Below, in pieces: positions 33,914-42,326 of a stretch of 64,000 bases of DNA. The stretch lies in contig JAJPXP010000019.1 of the NCBI GenBank assembly GCA_021205365.1, forward strand, positions 17,106-81,105, read 5' to 3'. The notes beneath the pieces were generated by a model, which saw nothing but the letters and a program-made list of their open reading frames with translations, made no database searches and was not told the origin of the DNA. How positions within the stretch are numbered: the stretch's first letter is position 1; each line of letters begins with the position of its first letter. This stretch comes from Clostridia bacterium. GTDB lineage: Bacteria > Bacillota > Clostridia > Oscillospirales > Butyricicoccaceae. The position numbers were made by a program, and so were the translations under genes.

Positions 33914-34051
33914 TGACAGATTTGTATAAAATGCAGTCGAAATCGAAAAAAATTTCATAGCTACTGTTCAGGATAGCGCCGTTTCTGGTATAATGTAGGT
34001 AACTTTTTGTCGAATGCTGCCAGTTCATAAGGGAGAAAGGGGTGAGCAACC

Positions 34052-35179
34052 ATGGAGACAAAAAGAAATGATACAGACAACATGAAGAATCTGCAGAGCA
34101 TAAATACGGAATTAGACGTTTTTTTTGATGGACTTCCGCAGGATGTGGTGTATGCGGCCTGCAAAGGGTTGGATGCTTTTCTGCATCCGATGGCATATGT
34201 TTCTAACCAGCTGATGCTGCTGCGCCAGACGGAATCCTGTAAAAATATGATGGCGGATGTGGGCTTTTATTCACTGGAGGGTATATTGCCAGAAGCGGTG
34301 TGTGAGACAATCCGGCAATGCATCCAGACGGGGACGGAGCAGAACCTCCCGGTTTCCCTGCAGGAGCGCAGGTGGGAGCTTCATATTGTTCCTGCGGGGC
34401 AGGGAGCGCTGCTGGTTTTTGCGTCTTCCGCACAGCAGCAGGTGGGTGTGACGCTTGCTGCGGCGCGGCTGCGTGACAGCGCACAGAATCTGATGGTCCA
34501 GGCGGATCTGCTGGGCATGAAAGGGATGCCGGATATGGCAGCCCAGCTGCGCCAGCAGGCGATGCGCATTCTGCGGCAGGTGAACCATATGCAGCTGCTT
34601 GCCGGTTCGCCGGAACCGATGCACTGGAGTGAATGCAGTGCGTGCGAGCTGATGCACGATATTGTACGTCAGCTGGAACAGAAGAAAATTCATGTGGCTG
34701 TGCGGGAGCCGGAGAAGGATATTTTGTTCCGGGCGGATAGGCGTCTGCTGTCTGCTGCCTGGCTGACGCTGATATCCAATAGCCTGCGTCATGTTGGCAC
34801 AGATGCACATTTACTGTTATCCGCAGAAAAGGTTGGAAACAGCATTTCCTTCGGTGTGACAGACGACGGCGAAGGCCTGAGTGAAGAAGCACTGGAGCGC
34901 ATGAACAGCACCTGGCAGAAGCAGGATGCGGTTTTTGGCAGCTGGGGGCTGGGCATACCGTATGCGAGGCGGATTGCCGCCATGCACAGCGGGCTGCTGC
35001 TGTTCGTCCGTGGGAACGAGTGCGGCACTTCTGCGTATATCCGTATCCCACTGCATACTGCAGAGGTGGATGCTATGGAAAGCGGATCGGGGTACCGGGC
35101 TTTTCTGGCATCCGGTATCAGTGCGGCGGACATTGAGCTGTCTGATGCACTGGAGGCAGAGGCGTTTATGAAAAACTGA
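34052..35179 (+). CDS. Histidine-kinase-like ATPase without evident H-box
   Basis: 375 residues, no membrane segment. The C-terminal half is a HATPase_c domain: N-box in LISNSLRHVG (~240), G1 DDGEGLSEEAL (~275), G2 in SWGLGIPYARRIAAMH (~308). The preceding helical part (AAARLRDSAQNLMVQADLLG then MRILRQVNHMQLL) aligns with a dimerisation helix pair but has no His-Glu/Asp phosphoacceptor motif; the only near His is in VNHMQLL. The first ~120 residues look PAS-like. An extended -10 (TGG-TATAAT, 33989-33994) lies upstream. No response regulator is adjacent. It may be a degenerate or regulatory kinase, or an anti-sigma-type ATPase; unclear. Confidence 0.7.
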   Translation: METKRNDTDNMKNLQSINTELDVFFDGLPQDVVYAACKGLDAFLHPMAYVSNQLMLLRQTESCKNMMADVGFYSLEGILPEAVCETIRQCIQTGTEQNLPVSLQERRWELHIVPAGQGALLVFASSAQQQVGVTLAAARLRDSAQNLMVQADLLGMKGMPDMAAQLRQQAMRILRQVNHMQLLAGSPEPMHWSECSACELMHDIVRQLEQKKIHVAVREPEKDILFRADRRLLSAAWLTLISNSLRHVGTDAHLLLSAEKVGNSISFGVTDDGEGLSEEALERMNSTWQKQDAVFGSWGLGIPYARRIAAMHSGLLLFVRGNECGTSAYIRIPLHTAEVDAMESGSGYRAFLASGISAADIELSDALEAEAFMKN

Positions 35180-35196
35180 AATAGTAAGAAAGCCGG

Positions 35197-35235
35197 CAGA
35201 GAGGGAAAAAGGATCTTTTTTCCCTCTCGCTGTTT
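35197..35235 (+). terminator. Terminator after the HATPase gene
   Basis: GAGAGGGAAAAA (35199-35210) with TTTTTCCCTCTC (35217-35228), a U-rich right arm followed by GCTGTTTAT. Confidence 0.75.
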
Positions 35236-35428
35236 ATACCGGAAAACCGGAAGTCGGGCCAGCATGTATTTACAGTTTACCCTGAAAATGCCGGCTTATT
35301 CCCCTGTTTTTTTCAGGAAAAAAACGGAGAAAAACGAAAAAAACCGAGAGTTAACCAAAATGACACAGTGCTTACAAGAAATTATAGAAAATATTTGTTG
35401 ATTTCTGTTATTTTTTTTGCAAAATTCC

Positions 35429-35458
35429 TTGCGTTTCTGGTAGGAATGTCGGTATAAT
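35429..35458 (+). promoter_or_regulatory. rnf operon promoter
   Basis: TTGCGT (35429-35434), 18-bp spacer, TATAAT (35453-35458). Transcription would start near 35465, giving a leader of about 140 nt. Confidence 0.7.
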
Positions 35459-35506
35459 CTAAAGTATAGTATTCCGCCCTTTGGAAGGAGAAGGAATCTA
35501 CGCGAG

Positions 35507-35587
35507 ATGGCCGTGCCTGATTTGCGGGGGGACGGCTGTCCCGCAGATAAATTTGTCTGCGGTGCGGTGACAGGCCGCACAAAATGA
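35507..35587 (+). CDS. Possible 26-residue leader peptide of the rnf operon
   Basis: ATG 35507 opens a frame ending TGA 35585-35587, 19 bp before rnfC. Product begins MAVPDLRGDGCPADK and ends CGAVTGRTK, with two Cys. GGAAGGAGAAGG (35483-35494) is a strong purine-rich ribosome site but a little far (about 12 bases). The frame spans the leader hairpins, so its translation would change their folding. Not a known family to me; it could also be fortuitous. Confidence 0.35.
   Translation: MAVPDLRGDGCPADKFVCGAVTGRTK
35524..35580 (+). promoter_or_regulatory. Structured rnf leader with competing hairpins
   Basis: Hairpin A: GGGAC (35529-35533) with GTCCC (35538-35542), extended by GCGG/CCGC. Hairpin B: CCGCAGA (35541-35547) with TCTGCGG (35556-35562). 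Hairpin C: GTGCGG (35562-35567) with CCGCAC (35575-35580). A and B share bases 35541-35544 and cannot both form fully. Confidence 0.6.
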
Positions 35588-35606
35588 ACAGAGAGGTGAA
35601 TCCATA

Positions 35607-36953
35607 ATGGCGTACACGTTTCGTGGCGGTATCCATCCTGGAACAAAAAATGATCCGGGATTCAAATCCGCAACAAACACAAAGCCGATCGAAGTCCTGA
35701 AGGCACCTGACAAGGTCATCCTTCCTGTTTCGATGCACATTGGCGCACCGGCAAAGCCGCTGGTGAAAAAGGGTGACATCGTTGATATGGGTCAGATGAT
35801 CGCAGAGGCTGGCGGTTTCGTCAGCGCTCCGGTTCATGCATCGGTATCCGGCAAGGTTATTGATGTTGCGCCGGTGCTGCATCAGAATGGTTCTAAGGTT
35901 CTGTCTATTGTGATTGAAAATGACCATGAGGACAGAGTGCATGAGTCAGTCAAGCCGAAGGATTTTGAGGCAATGACCAACGAGGAGCGCATCCAGGCAA
36001 TCTGGGATGCGGGCATCGTAGGACACGGCGGCGCAACCTTCCCGACGCATGTTAAGATCAAGTCCGGTATCGGCAAATGCGATACCATCCTGATCAACGG
36101 CGCAGAGTGCGAGCCGTACATTACATCTGACCACCGTCTGCTTCTGGAGCGTCCGGAAGAGATCGTGGAGGGCGTTCGTTATCTGGTAAAGATCATGGCC
36201 GTCAAGCAGGCTTATATCGGCATCGAGCTGAATAAGCAGAATACATTTGCAAAAATCGAACAGCTGCTCAACAATGACCCAGTCATCAAGCTGGCACCGC
36301 TGGAGTGCCGCTACCCGCAGGGTGCAGAAAAGCAGCTCATCAATGCTGTTACCGGCCGTGAGGTTCCGTCCGGTAAGCTGCCGGCTGACGCAGGCTGTGC
36401 AGTGTTCAATGTTGACACCGCAGGTGCCGTATACCGCTGCTTCGCACAGGGTATGCCGGTTATCCGCCGCGTTGTTACCATTTCCGGCTCTGCAATCAAT
36501 GAGCCGAAGAACCTCGAAGCACGTACCGGCACCCCGGTTACTGAACTGATCGATGCCTGCGGCGGCTTCAAGGCAGCGCCGAACAAGCTGCTGGCTGGCG
36601 GCCCGATGATGGGCGTTCCGCAGTTTACCACTGATGTACCGGTTCTCAAGGGCACCAACGCATTCCTTGCTTTCTGCGGAGACGAGGACAAGCGCGTCAA
36701 GAACCCGACCTGTATCCGCTGCGGACGCTGCGTAGGCGTTTGCCCGATGCACCTGACTCCGGTTTACATGAACATGTACGCATCCAGAAACGACCTGGAA
36801 GGCTGTGAGGAATACGACGTACTGGACTGCATTGAGTGCGGTTCCTGTGCATATGTATGTCCGGCACGCATCCCGCTGGTACAGCAGTTCCGCGTTGCAA
36901 AGATGCGCGTTCAGGACAAGCGCAGGGCAGAAGCTGCCGCCGCGCAGAAGTAA
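35607..36953 (+). CDS. rnfC: Rnf electron transport complex subunit C
   Basis: 448 residues. The N-terminal barrel-sandwich segment (FRGGIHPGTKNDP ... PVSMHIGAPAKPLVKKGD) is followed by the NADH/FMN-binding Rossmann-like part (GIVGHGGATFPTHVKI). Two [4Fe-4S] sites lie near the C-terminus: CIRCGRCVGVCPMHL and CIECGSCAYVCPARIPL. RnfC is the peripheral NADH-oxidising/reducing subunit of the ferredoxin:NAD+ oxidoreductase that pumps Na+ or H+. AGAGAGGTGAATCCATA precedes the ATG. First gene of rnfCDGEAB, with 15 bp to rnfD. Confidence 0.97.
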   Translation: MAYTFRGGIHPGTKNDPGFKSATNTKPIEVLKAPDKVILPVSMHIGAPAKPLVKKGDIVDMGQMIAEAGGFVSAPVHASVSGKVIDVAPVLHQNGSKVLSIVIENDHEDRVHESVKPKDFEAMTNEERIQAIWDAGIVGHGGATFPTHVKIKSGIGKCDTILINGAECEPYITSDHRLLLERPEEIVEGVRYLVKIMAVKQAYIGIELNKQNTFAKIEQLLNNDPVIKLAPLECRYPQGAEKQLINAVTGREVPSGKLPADAGCAVFNVDTAGAVYRCFAQGMPVIRRVVTISGSAINEPKNLEARTGTPVTELIDACGGFKAAPNKLLAGGPMMGVPQFTTDVPVLKGTNAFLAFCGDEDKRVKNPTCIRCGRCVGVCPMHLTPVYMNMYASRNDLEGCEEYDVLDCIECGSCAYVCPARIPLVQQFRVAKMRVQDKRRAEAAAAQK

Positions 36954-36968
36954 GGAGGGTGCAACGGT

Positions 36969-37973
36969 ATGTATGATTTTAGCAAAGTAGTAATTACATC
37001 CTCCCCTCATATTAAGAGCAAAGAGGATACCAAATCGATTATGGCGGACGTGCTGATCGCGCTGGTCCCGTCCCTGTTTGTATCGACATATGTATTCGGA
37101 CCCCGTGTGGTTTTGATGACTGCGATTTCCATCATTGCCTGCATGGTATTTGAAGCAATCTACGACAAAATCGTAGGCAAGGAAAATACAATTACAGATC
37201 TATCAGCCGCTGTTACCGGCGCGCTGCTGGCATTTGTTTGCCCGGTAACACTTCCGTACTGGATGCTGATTATCGGCGACGGCATTGCAATTATTTTCGC
37301 TAAGTGCCTGTTTGGCGGCCTTGGCAAGAACTTCATGAACCCGGCGCTGGCTGGCCGTGCATTCCTGCTGGCATCCTGGCCGGTAGCGATGACCACCTGG
37401 GCTGCTGCACACAGCAAGATCGGCCTTATCTCCAACTCTCAGGAGACACTGGATGCGATCTCTCAGGCTACTCCGATGGCAATCCTCAAGGGCACCGCAG
37501 AGGGCGACCTGCCGAGCATCATGAGCATGTTCCTCGGACAGTGCGGCGGCTCCATGGGCGAGGTTTCCGCAGTGGCCCTGCTGATCGGTGGCGTTTATCT
37601 GCTGCTCCGTAAGGTTATCACCATCCATATTCCGGCAGCATACATCCTGACGGTTGCTGTGCTGACCTTCCTGTTCCCGTCGGGTGATCTCGGTCATGTA
37701 CAGTCCATGCTGTACAACGTACTGGGCGGCGGCCTGATGCTGGGTGCCATCTTTATGGCTACCGACTACAGCACCACACCGGTTTCCAAGAAGGGCCAGA
37801 TTGTCTTCGGCATCGGCTGCGGCCTGCTGACCGTGATGATCCGTTTCTTCGGCGGTTATCCGGAAGGTGTCTGCTACTCGATCCTGCTGATGAACACAAC
37901 AGTATGGCTGATTGATAAGTACACCCGCCCGACCAAGTTCGGCGCACCGGCAAAGCAGAAGAAGGAGGGCTAA
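36969..37973 (+). CDS. rnfD: Rnf complex subunit D
   Basis: 334 residues with about nine to ten membrane segments. DAISQATPMAILKG carries the S-x-A-T covalent-FMN site (Thr168), and NFMNPALAGRAF is a conserved RnfD stretch. Carries electrons through the membrane as part of the Rnf pump. AAGGAGGGTGCAACGGT precedes the ATG. Only 3 bp separate it from rnfG. Confidence 0.97.
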   Translation: MYDFSKVVITSSPHIKSKEDTKSIMADVLIALVPSLFVSTYVFGPRVVLMTAISIIACMVFEAIYDKIVGKENTITDLSAAVTGALLAFVCPVTLPYWMLIIGDGIAIIFAKCLFGGLGKNFMNPALAGRAFLLASWPVAMTTWAAAHSKIGLISNSQETLDAISQATPMAILKGTAEGDLPSIMSMFLGQCGGSMGEVSAVALLIGGVYLLLRKVITIHIPAAYILTVAVLTFLFPSGDLGHVQSMLYNVLGGGLMLGAIFMATDYSTTPVSKKGQIVFGIGCGLLTVMIRFFGGYPEGVCYSILLMNTTVWLIDKYTRPTKFGAPAKQKKEG

Positions 37974-37976
37974 TCC

Positions 37977-38564
37977 ATGGCTGGCAAGCAGAAAAATGAA
38001 TTTGTACAGCTCGGCGGCATCCTTTGTGCAATCACTTTGGTTGTTGCACTGGCCCTCGGCGCTGTAAACGCAGTTACGGTAGATAAGATCGCGGAGATCA
38101 ACCAACAGAAGATATTAGATTCTCTGGAGCTGGTTATGCCGGGCGCAGAAGCGGAAATGATCGACATTGCGGAAGGCACTACTGTAACCACAGAGACCAA
38201 GAACGCTACCTCTGTTGAAATTTTGTCCGCTTACAAGATGACCAAGGACGGCGCTGACGCTGGCTACTGTGTAGAAGTTGGCCCGACCGGCTTCGGCGGC
38301 GTAGTCGATACCATGGTTGGTATCGATGTAGATGGCAATGTTACCGGTATTTCCGTCATCTCCGCATCCGCTGAGACACCGGGTCTGGGCGCACGCTCCA
38401 CGGAAGCAGATTTCCAGGCACAGTATACCGGTCTGGTTGGCACGGAAGTTGCTGTTGAAACCGATGGCGGCTCCATTGAAGCACTGACCGGTGCTACCAT
38501 TACCTCCCGTGCAGTATCGGAAGGCGTTGTAGCAGCTGCATTGTTCGCAGCTCAACAGGGTTAA
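37977..38564 (+). CDS. rnfG: Rnf complex subunit G
   Basis: 195 residues: one N-terminal membrane helix (~10-32), then an FMN-binding domain. ALTGATITSRAV contains the covalent FMN Thr174, and SASAETPGLGARS is typical of RnfG. The FMN faces the outside. It is translationally close to rnfD and rnfE, consistent with one complex. Confidence 0.97.
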   Translation: MAGKQKNEFVQLGGILCAITLVVALALGAVNAVTVDKIAEINQQKILDSLELVMPGAEAEMIDIAEGTTVTTETKNATSVEILSAYKMTKDGADAGYCVEVGPTGFGGVVDTMVGIDVDGNVTGISVISASAETPGLGARSTEADFQAQYTGLVGTEVAVETDGGSIEALTGATITSRAVSEGVVAAALFAAQQG

Positions 38565-38576
38565 GGAGGCCATATC

Positions 38577-39167
38577 ATGAGTTTTGGAAAAAATCTGAAA
38601 GAGGGTCTGGTTACCAATAACCCGGTACTGGTCCAATTGATTGGTCTTTGCCCGACACTGGCAACCACAACCTCTATCGTTAACGGTATCGGCATGGGTC
38701 TTTCCGCGACTGCCGTACTGATTTGTTCTAACATTGTAATTTCGCTGCTGCGTAAGATTATCCCGAATAAGGTTCGTATCGCAGCATACATCACCGTCAT
38801 TGCGGGCTTCGTAACCATGGTTGACCTGCTGCTGCAGGCATTTATTCCGTCTTTGTCGGCTTCCCTGGGTACGTTTATCCCGCTGATCGTAGTAAACTGC
38901 ATTATCCTCGGACGTGCCGAGGCGTTTGCTTCCAAGAATTCTGTTGGCAAGTCTGCGGTTGACGGCATCTGCATGGGCCTTGGCTTCACCTTCGCCCTGG
39001 TTTGCATGTCTATTATCCGTGAACTGCTGGGCGCTGGTACCATCGGCGGCGGTGCAATCACCGTATTTACTCAGCCGGCTACCATCATGATCCTGCCGGC
39101 AGGCGCTTTCCTGACCCTTGGCTGCATCATCGCTGTTATGCAGAAGCTGCTGAAGAAAGGAGAGTAA
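38577..39167 (+). CDS. rnfE: Rnf complex subunit E
   Basis: 196 residues, six membrane helices. KEGLVTNNPVLVQLIGLCPTLA is the RnfE signature with the membrane Cys that, with RnfA, ligates the intramembrane [2Fe-2S] centre. FIPLIVVNCIILGRAEAFAS contains the second Cys. RBS TAAGGAGGCCATATC. Confidence 0.97.
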   Translation: MSFGKNLKEGLVTNNPVLVQLIGLCPTLATTTSIVNGIGMGLSATAVLICSNIVISLLRKIIPNKVRIAAYITVIAGFVTMVDLLLQAFIPSLSASLGTFIPLIVVNCIILGRAEAFASKNSVGKSAVDGICMGLGFTFALVCMSIIRELLGAGTIGGGAITVFTQPATIMILPAGAFLTLGCIIAVMQKLLKKGE

Positions 39168-39173
39168 TCAACA

Positions 39174-39761
39174 ATGCTGACATCTATTTTATCGATTTCT
39201 CTCGGCGCAATCCTGATTAACAACTTCATCATGTCCCAGTTCCTTGGCTGCTGCCCGTTCTTCGGCGTATCCAAGAAGATCGACACTGCAGTCGGCATGG
39301 GCATGGCTGTAACCTTCGTTATGGGCCTTGCGTCCGCTGTTACCTGGCTGATTAACACCTTTGTTCTGATTCCGTTGGGACTGGGCTTCATGCAGACGGT
39401 AGCATTCATCCTTGTCATTGCAACGCTGGTACAGTTCGTTGAAATGTTCATGATGAAGTCCCTGCCGTCTCTGTATCAGGCGCTTGGCGTATTCCTTCCG
39501 CTGATTACCACCAACTGTGCGGTTCTGGGTGTATCTCTGCAGAACATTCAGAATGGCTACAATTTCATTGAGTCCATTGTATACGGTATCACCGGTGGCC
39601 TGGGCTTCACCTTGGCGATCGTACTGTTTGCTTCCATCCGTGAGCGTCTGGATGCATCCGCTGAGTGCCCGAAGAGCTTTGAGGGCGTTCCGCTTGCACT
39701 GATTTCCGCTTCCCTGATGGCAATGGCATTCCTGGGCTTCAGCGGTATGAAGATCTGGTAA
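39174..39761 (+). CDS. rnfA: Rnf complex subunit A
   Basis: 195 residues, six membrane helices, inverted-topology homologue of RnfE. NNFIMSQFLGCCPFFGVSKKID and LGVFLPLITTNCAVLGVSL carry the conserved Cys. AAAGGAGAGTAATCAACA precedes ATG; 6 bp from rnfE. Confidence 0.97.
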   Translation: MLTSILSISLGAILINNFIMSQFLGCCPFFGVSKKIDTAVGMGMAVTFVMGLASAVTWLINTFVLIPLGLGFMQTVAFILVIATLVQFVEMFMMKSLPSLYQALGVFLPLITTNCAVLGVSLQNIQNGYNFIESIVYGITGGLGFTLAIVLFASIRERLDASAECPKSFEGVPLALISASLMAMAFLGFSGMKIW

Positions 39762-39794
39762 TCCCGACTGTCAAAGAATAGGAGTGAATAACAA

Positions 39795-40712
39795 ATGATG
39801 ACTATTGTTTTTGCAGTGCTGGTTCTGGGCGTTATGGGCTTGCTGTTCGGCCTGATCCTTGCATTCGCATCCAAGATCTTTGCGGTCGAGGTTGACGAGC
39901 GTATTCCGGCAGTGCAGGAGTGCCTGCCGGGCGCAAACTGCGGCGGCTGCGGCTATCCGGGCTGTAATGGCCTGGCTACTGCAATCGTTGAAGGCAAGGC
40001 ACCAGTAAATGGCTGCCCGGTCGGCGGCGCTGCTTCTGCTGCCAAGATTGCAGCAGTTCTCGGTGTAGAGGTTACCGAGAGTGAGAAGATGGTTGCACAT
40101 GTACATTGTTCCGGTGACTGCAATACCGCAAAGAACCGCGCAAATTATGAAGGCATCGAGGACTGCCTCGGCGCTGTACGTGTTGCAAATGGCTATAAAG
40201 AGTGTGCCTTTGCCTGCCTGGGCCTGGGCACCTGCGAAAAGGCTTGCCCGTTCGATGCAATCCATGTTGTGAACGGTGTAGCGAAGGTTGATGCTGAAAA
40301 GTGTGCGGCTTGCTCCAAGTGCGTATCTGCATGCCCGAAGCATATCATCAGCCTTGTACCGGAAAAGAACCCGATCCGTATCGACTGCTCTTCCAAGGCG
40401 AAGGGAAAGGAAGTTATGGATGCATGTTCCGCCGGCTGTATCGGCTGCGGTCTGTGTGAAAAGACCTGTAAGTTTGATGCCATCCATATGGAAGGCGGCA
40501 TTCCGGTTATCGACTACGATAAGTGCAAGAAGTGCCAGATGTGCGCAAAGGCTTGCCCGCGCCACATCATTGAGCCGTGGAACACCCCGGAAAAGGTAAA
40601 GGAACTGCAGGAGTTCAAGGCAAAGCAGGCTGCTGCTAAGAAGGCTGCCGCTGAAAAGGCCGCTGCTGCCAAGAAGGCTGCAGAGGAAAAAGCTGCTGCT
40701 GCAGAAAAGTAA
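39795..40712 (+). CDS. rnfB: Rnf complex subunit B
   Basis: 305 residues. N-terminal membrane anchor, then ECLPGANCGGCGYPGCNG for the [4Fe-4S] cluster of the RnfB proper, then four further ferredoxin-type Cys motifs: CLGLGTCEKACPF, CAACSKCVSACPKH, CIGCGLCEKTCKF and CKKCQMCAKACPRH. RnfB accepts electrons from soluble ferredoxin and passes them into the membrane. Unusual is the ~35-residue tail made of Ala, Lys and Glu (KKAAAEKAAAAKKAAEEK), probably a flexible helix. AGGAGTGAATAACAA precedes ATG. No strong terminator follows, so the DUF4015 gene may be read through. Confidence 0.97.
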   Translation: MMTIVFAVLVLGVMGLLFGLILAFASKIFAVEVDERIPAVQECLPGANCGGCGYPGCNGLATAIVEGKAPVNGCPVGGAASAAKIAAVLGVEVTESEKMVAHVHCSGDCNTAKNRANYEGIEDCLGAVRVANGYKECAFACLGLGTCEKACPFDAIHVVNGVAKVDAEKCAACSKCVSACPKHIISLVPEKNPIRIDCSSKAKGKEVMDACSAGCIGCGLCEKTCKFDAIHMEGGIPVIDYDKCKKCQMCAKACPRHIIEPWNTPEKVKELQEFKAKQAAAKKAAAEKAAAAKKAAEEKAAAAEK

Positions 40713-40765
40713 TTCTCAGACTAGAGAGCTTTTTTCACAATTTTTGAAACGATGAGGAGACGCCC

Positions 40766-42058
40766 ATGAACAACAATCGCAAACACAATCATTCCCGCAT
40801 CCGCCGCATGGTGGCCGCAGTCTTGGTTGTGGCTATAGCGGTTGTCTTCGTGGGCGTCGTTCTGGTTTTTCAGTGCCTTTCGTTTGATGAAGACGGTGCG
40901 CATGTGGTTGACCGCTATGGCGTCCTCGCCATGGAAGAGGGAGATCGGCTGGAGGATACGGGAAGCACAGAGGAACCCCAGGAATCCAAAGAGCCGGACG
41001 CGCAGCCGGCGGAGGAAACGGTCACGACCCGTGCCGCTATGCTTTCCGCGGCTTCCATTGCAGATGCGGATACCACGCAGCAGCTGATACAGCTGGCAAA
41101 CGACGGTACGCTGGACACCGTGATTGTCAATATCAAGGACAGCAGCGGTTATCTGAATATTTCTGTCGATACCAATGCAGTCGAGAATGTGGAATATATC
41201 ACGGAAAATGATGCAGATGCGCTGGAAACCGCCATTGGAACGCTGCATGATGCAGGCGTATATGTCATCGGGCGGATTTACTGCATGCATGACCAGCAGG
41301 CGACAGCGCAGAATGCGGACCTTGCCATGCAGTTTGAAGGCGGCGGTACGTGGCTGGATTATGACAATACACGCTGGCTCGATATTACCAACCGCGATGC
41401 GGTGGATTATATCAGCGACATTGCAGAGAGTGCAGTGGAGACCGGTTGTGATGAAATTCTGCTGGATGAATTTACATTCCCGATGAGAGGACATCTGGAT
41501 CGTATCGATTTTGCAGATTATCCGTCGGAACAGGCAGAGATTCTTCAGGATGCCCTGCGTGATATTCAGAAAGCTGTTGGTGATGAAGTTCCAGTCAGCC
41601 TGACAGCGGATTCTATTTCTGCATTGACCGATCTGTCCGACAGCGCGACAGAGGATGGCATTCCTGCTGGTGATGTTGCAGAGCTGCTGACAGCGGCAAG
41701 CCGTATTTTGGTTCCGGCAGACAGTGCGGATGAAGCGGCACAGGCTGTGGATGAAATCCGGCAGATTGCAGCAGAGGCGGTTGTCCTCCCGGTGCTGGAC
41801 AGCATCCAGGAGTGGATGGAGTATGACGGAGATGCCGTACTGCGTGCAGTAGATAATACCGCACAGGCGATTGCTGTCATGAACGGTGAGGAAAGCGCGG
41901 AAGACGATTCGTCCGACTACGAGGATGAGAATGATTATGATGCATATAATTATAACGACGATTCGTATGAAGATGAGTCAGACGAGGACGATTCCTCCAA
42001 TGGTAACGGCTATTATAATGAATATGACGAAAGCTATAATTATCAAAATGAATGGTAA
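40766..42058 (+). CDS. DUF4015-type putative glycoside hydrolase, membrane-anchored
   Basis: 430 residues. A basic N-terminus and signal-anchor helix (~15-37) are followed by an acidic linker. A TIM-barrel-like domain spans ~95-375 with LDTVIVNIKDSSGYLNI, VYVIGRIYCMHD, WLDITNRDAVDYISDIAESAV and CDEILLDEFTFPM, all characteristic of DUF4015 (proposed polysaccharide-acting barrel). The last ~50 residues are a low-complexity tail of Asp, Glu, Ser, Tyr and Asn. No activity is proven for the family. ATG follows GATGAGGAGACGCCC. It lies 53 bp after rnfB; the functional link is unclear. Confidence 0.8.
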   Translation: MNNNRKHNHSRIRRMVAAVLVVAIAVVFVGVVLVFQCLSFDEDGAHVVDRYGVLAMEEGDRLEDTGSTEEPQESKEPDAQPAEETVTTRAAMLSAASIADADTTQQLIQLANDGTLDTVIVNIKDSSGYLNISVDTNAVENVEYITENDADALETAIGTLHDAGVYVIGRIYCMHDQQATAQNADLAMQFEGGGTWLDYDNTRWLDITNRDAVDYISDIAESAVETGCDEILLDEFTFPMRGHLDRIDFADYPSEQAEILQDALRDIQKAVGDEVPVSLTADSISALTDLSDSATEDGIPAGDVAELLTAASRILVPADSADEAAQAVDEIRQIAAEAVVLPVLDSIQEWMEYDGDAVLRAVDNTAQAIAVMNGEESAEDDSSDYEDENDYDAYNYNDDSYEDESDEDDSSNGNGYYNEYDESYNYQNEW

Positions 42059-42071
42059 GCATTGCTTTTCT

Positions 42072-42108
42072 AAAAAAATTCCGGCTGAATACAGCTGGAA
42101 TTTTTTTA
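42072..42108 (+). terminator. Terminator of the rnf/DUF4015 transcript
   Basis: AATTCCGGCTG (about 42078-42087) with CAGCTGGAATT (42092-42102), A-run before, T-run after. Confidence 0.9.
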
Positions 42109-42326
42109 TGCCCGGAAACTGCTTTGGGGTTTATAAGAAGCGGCTGGAAGGGGGAAGCGGCAGCCGCATGATGCGGGAGAACAGCAAATTCCTGTAAAAT
42201 TTATGCATAAAATGTTCTACGTTTACAGAAAAGTAATGAATTGCGCGAAGAAATGCCGTATAATAAGGATAATATGAAATACCAGAGAGTGAAAGACTCC
42301 CGAAAAATCAGGAGGGAAAACGAATT

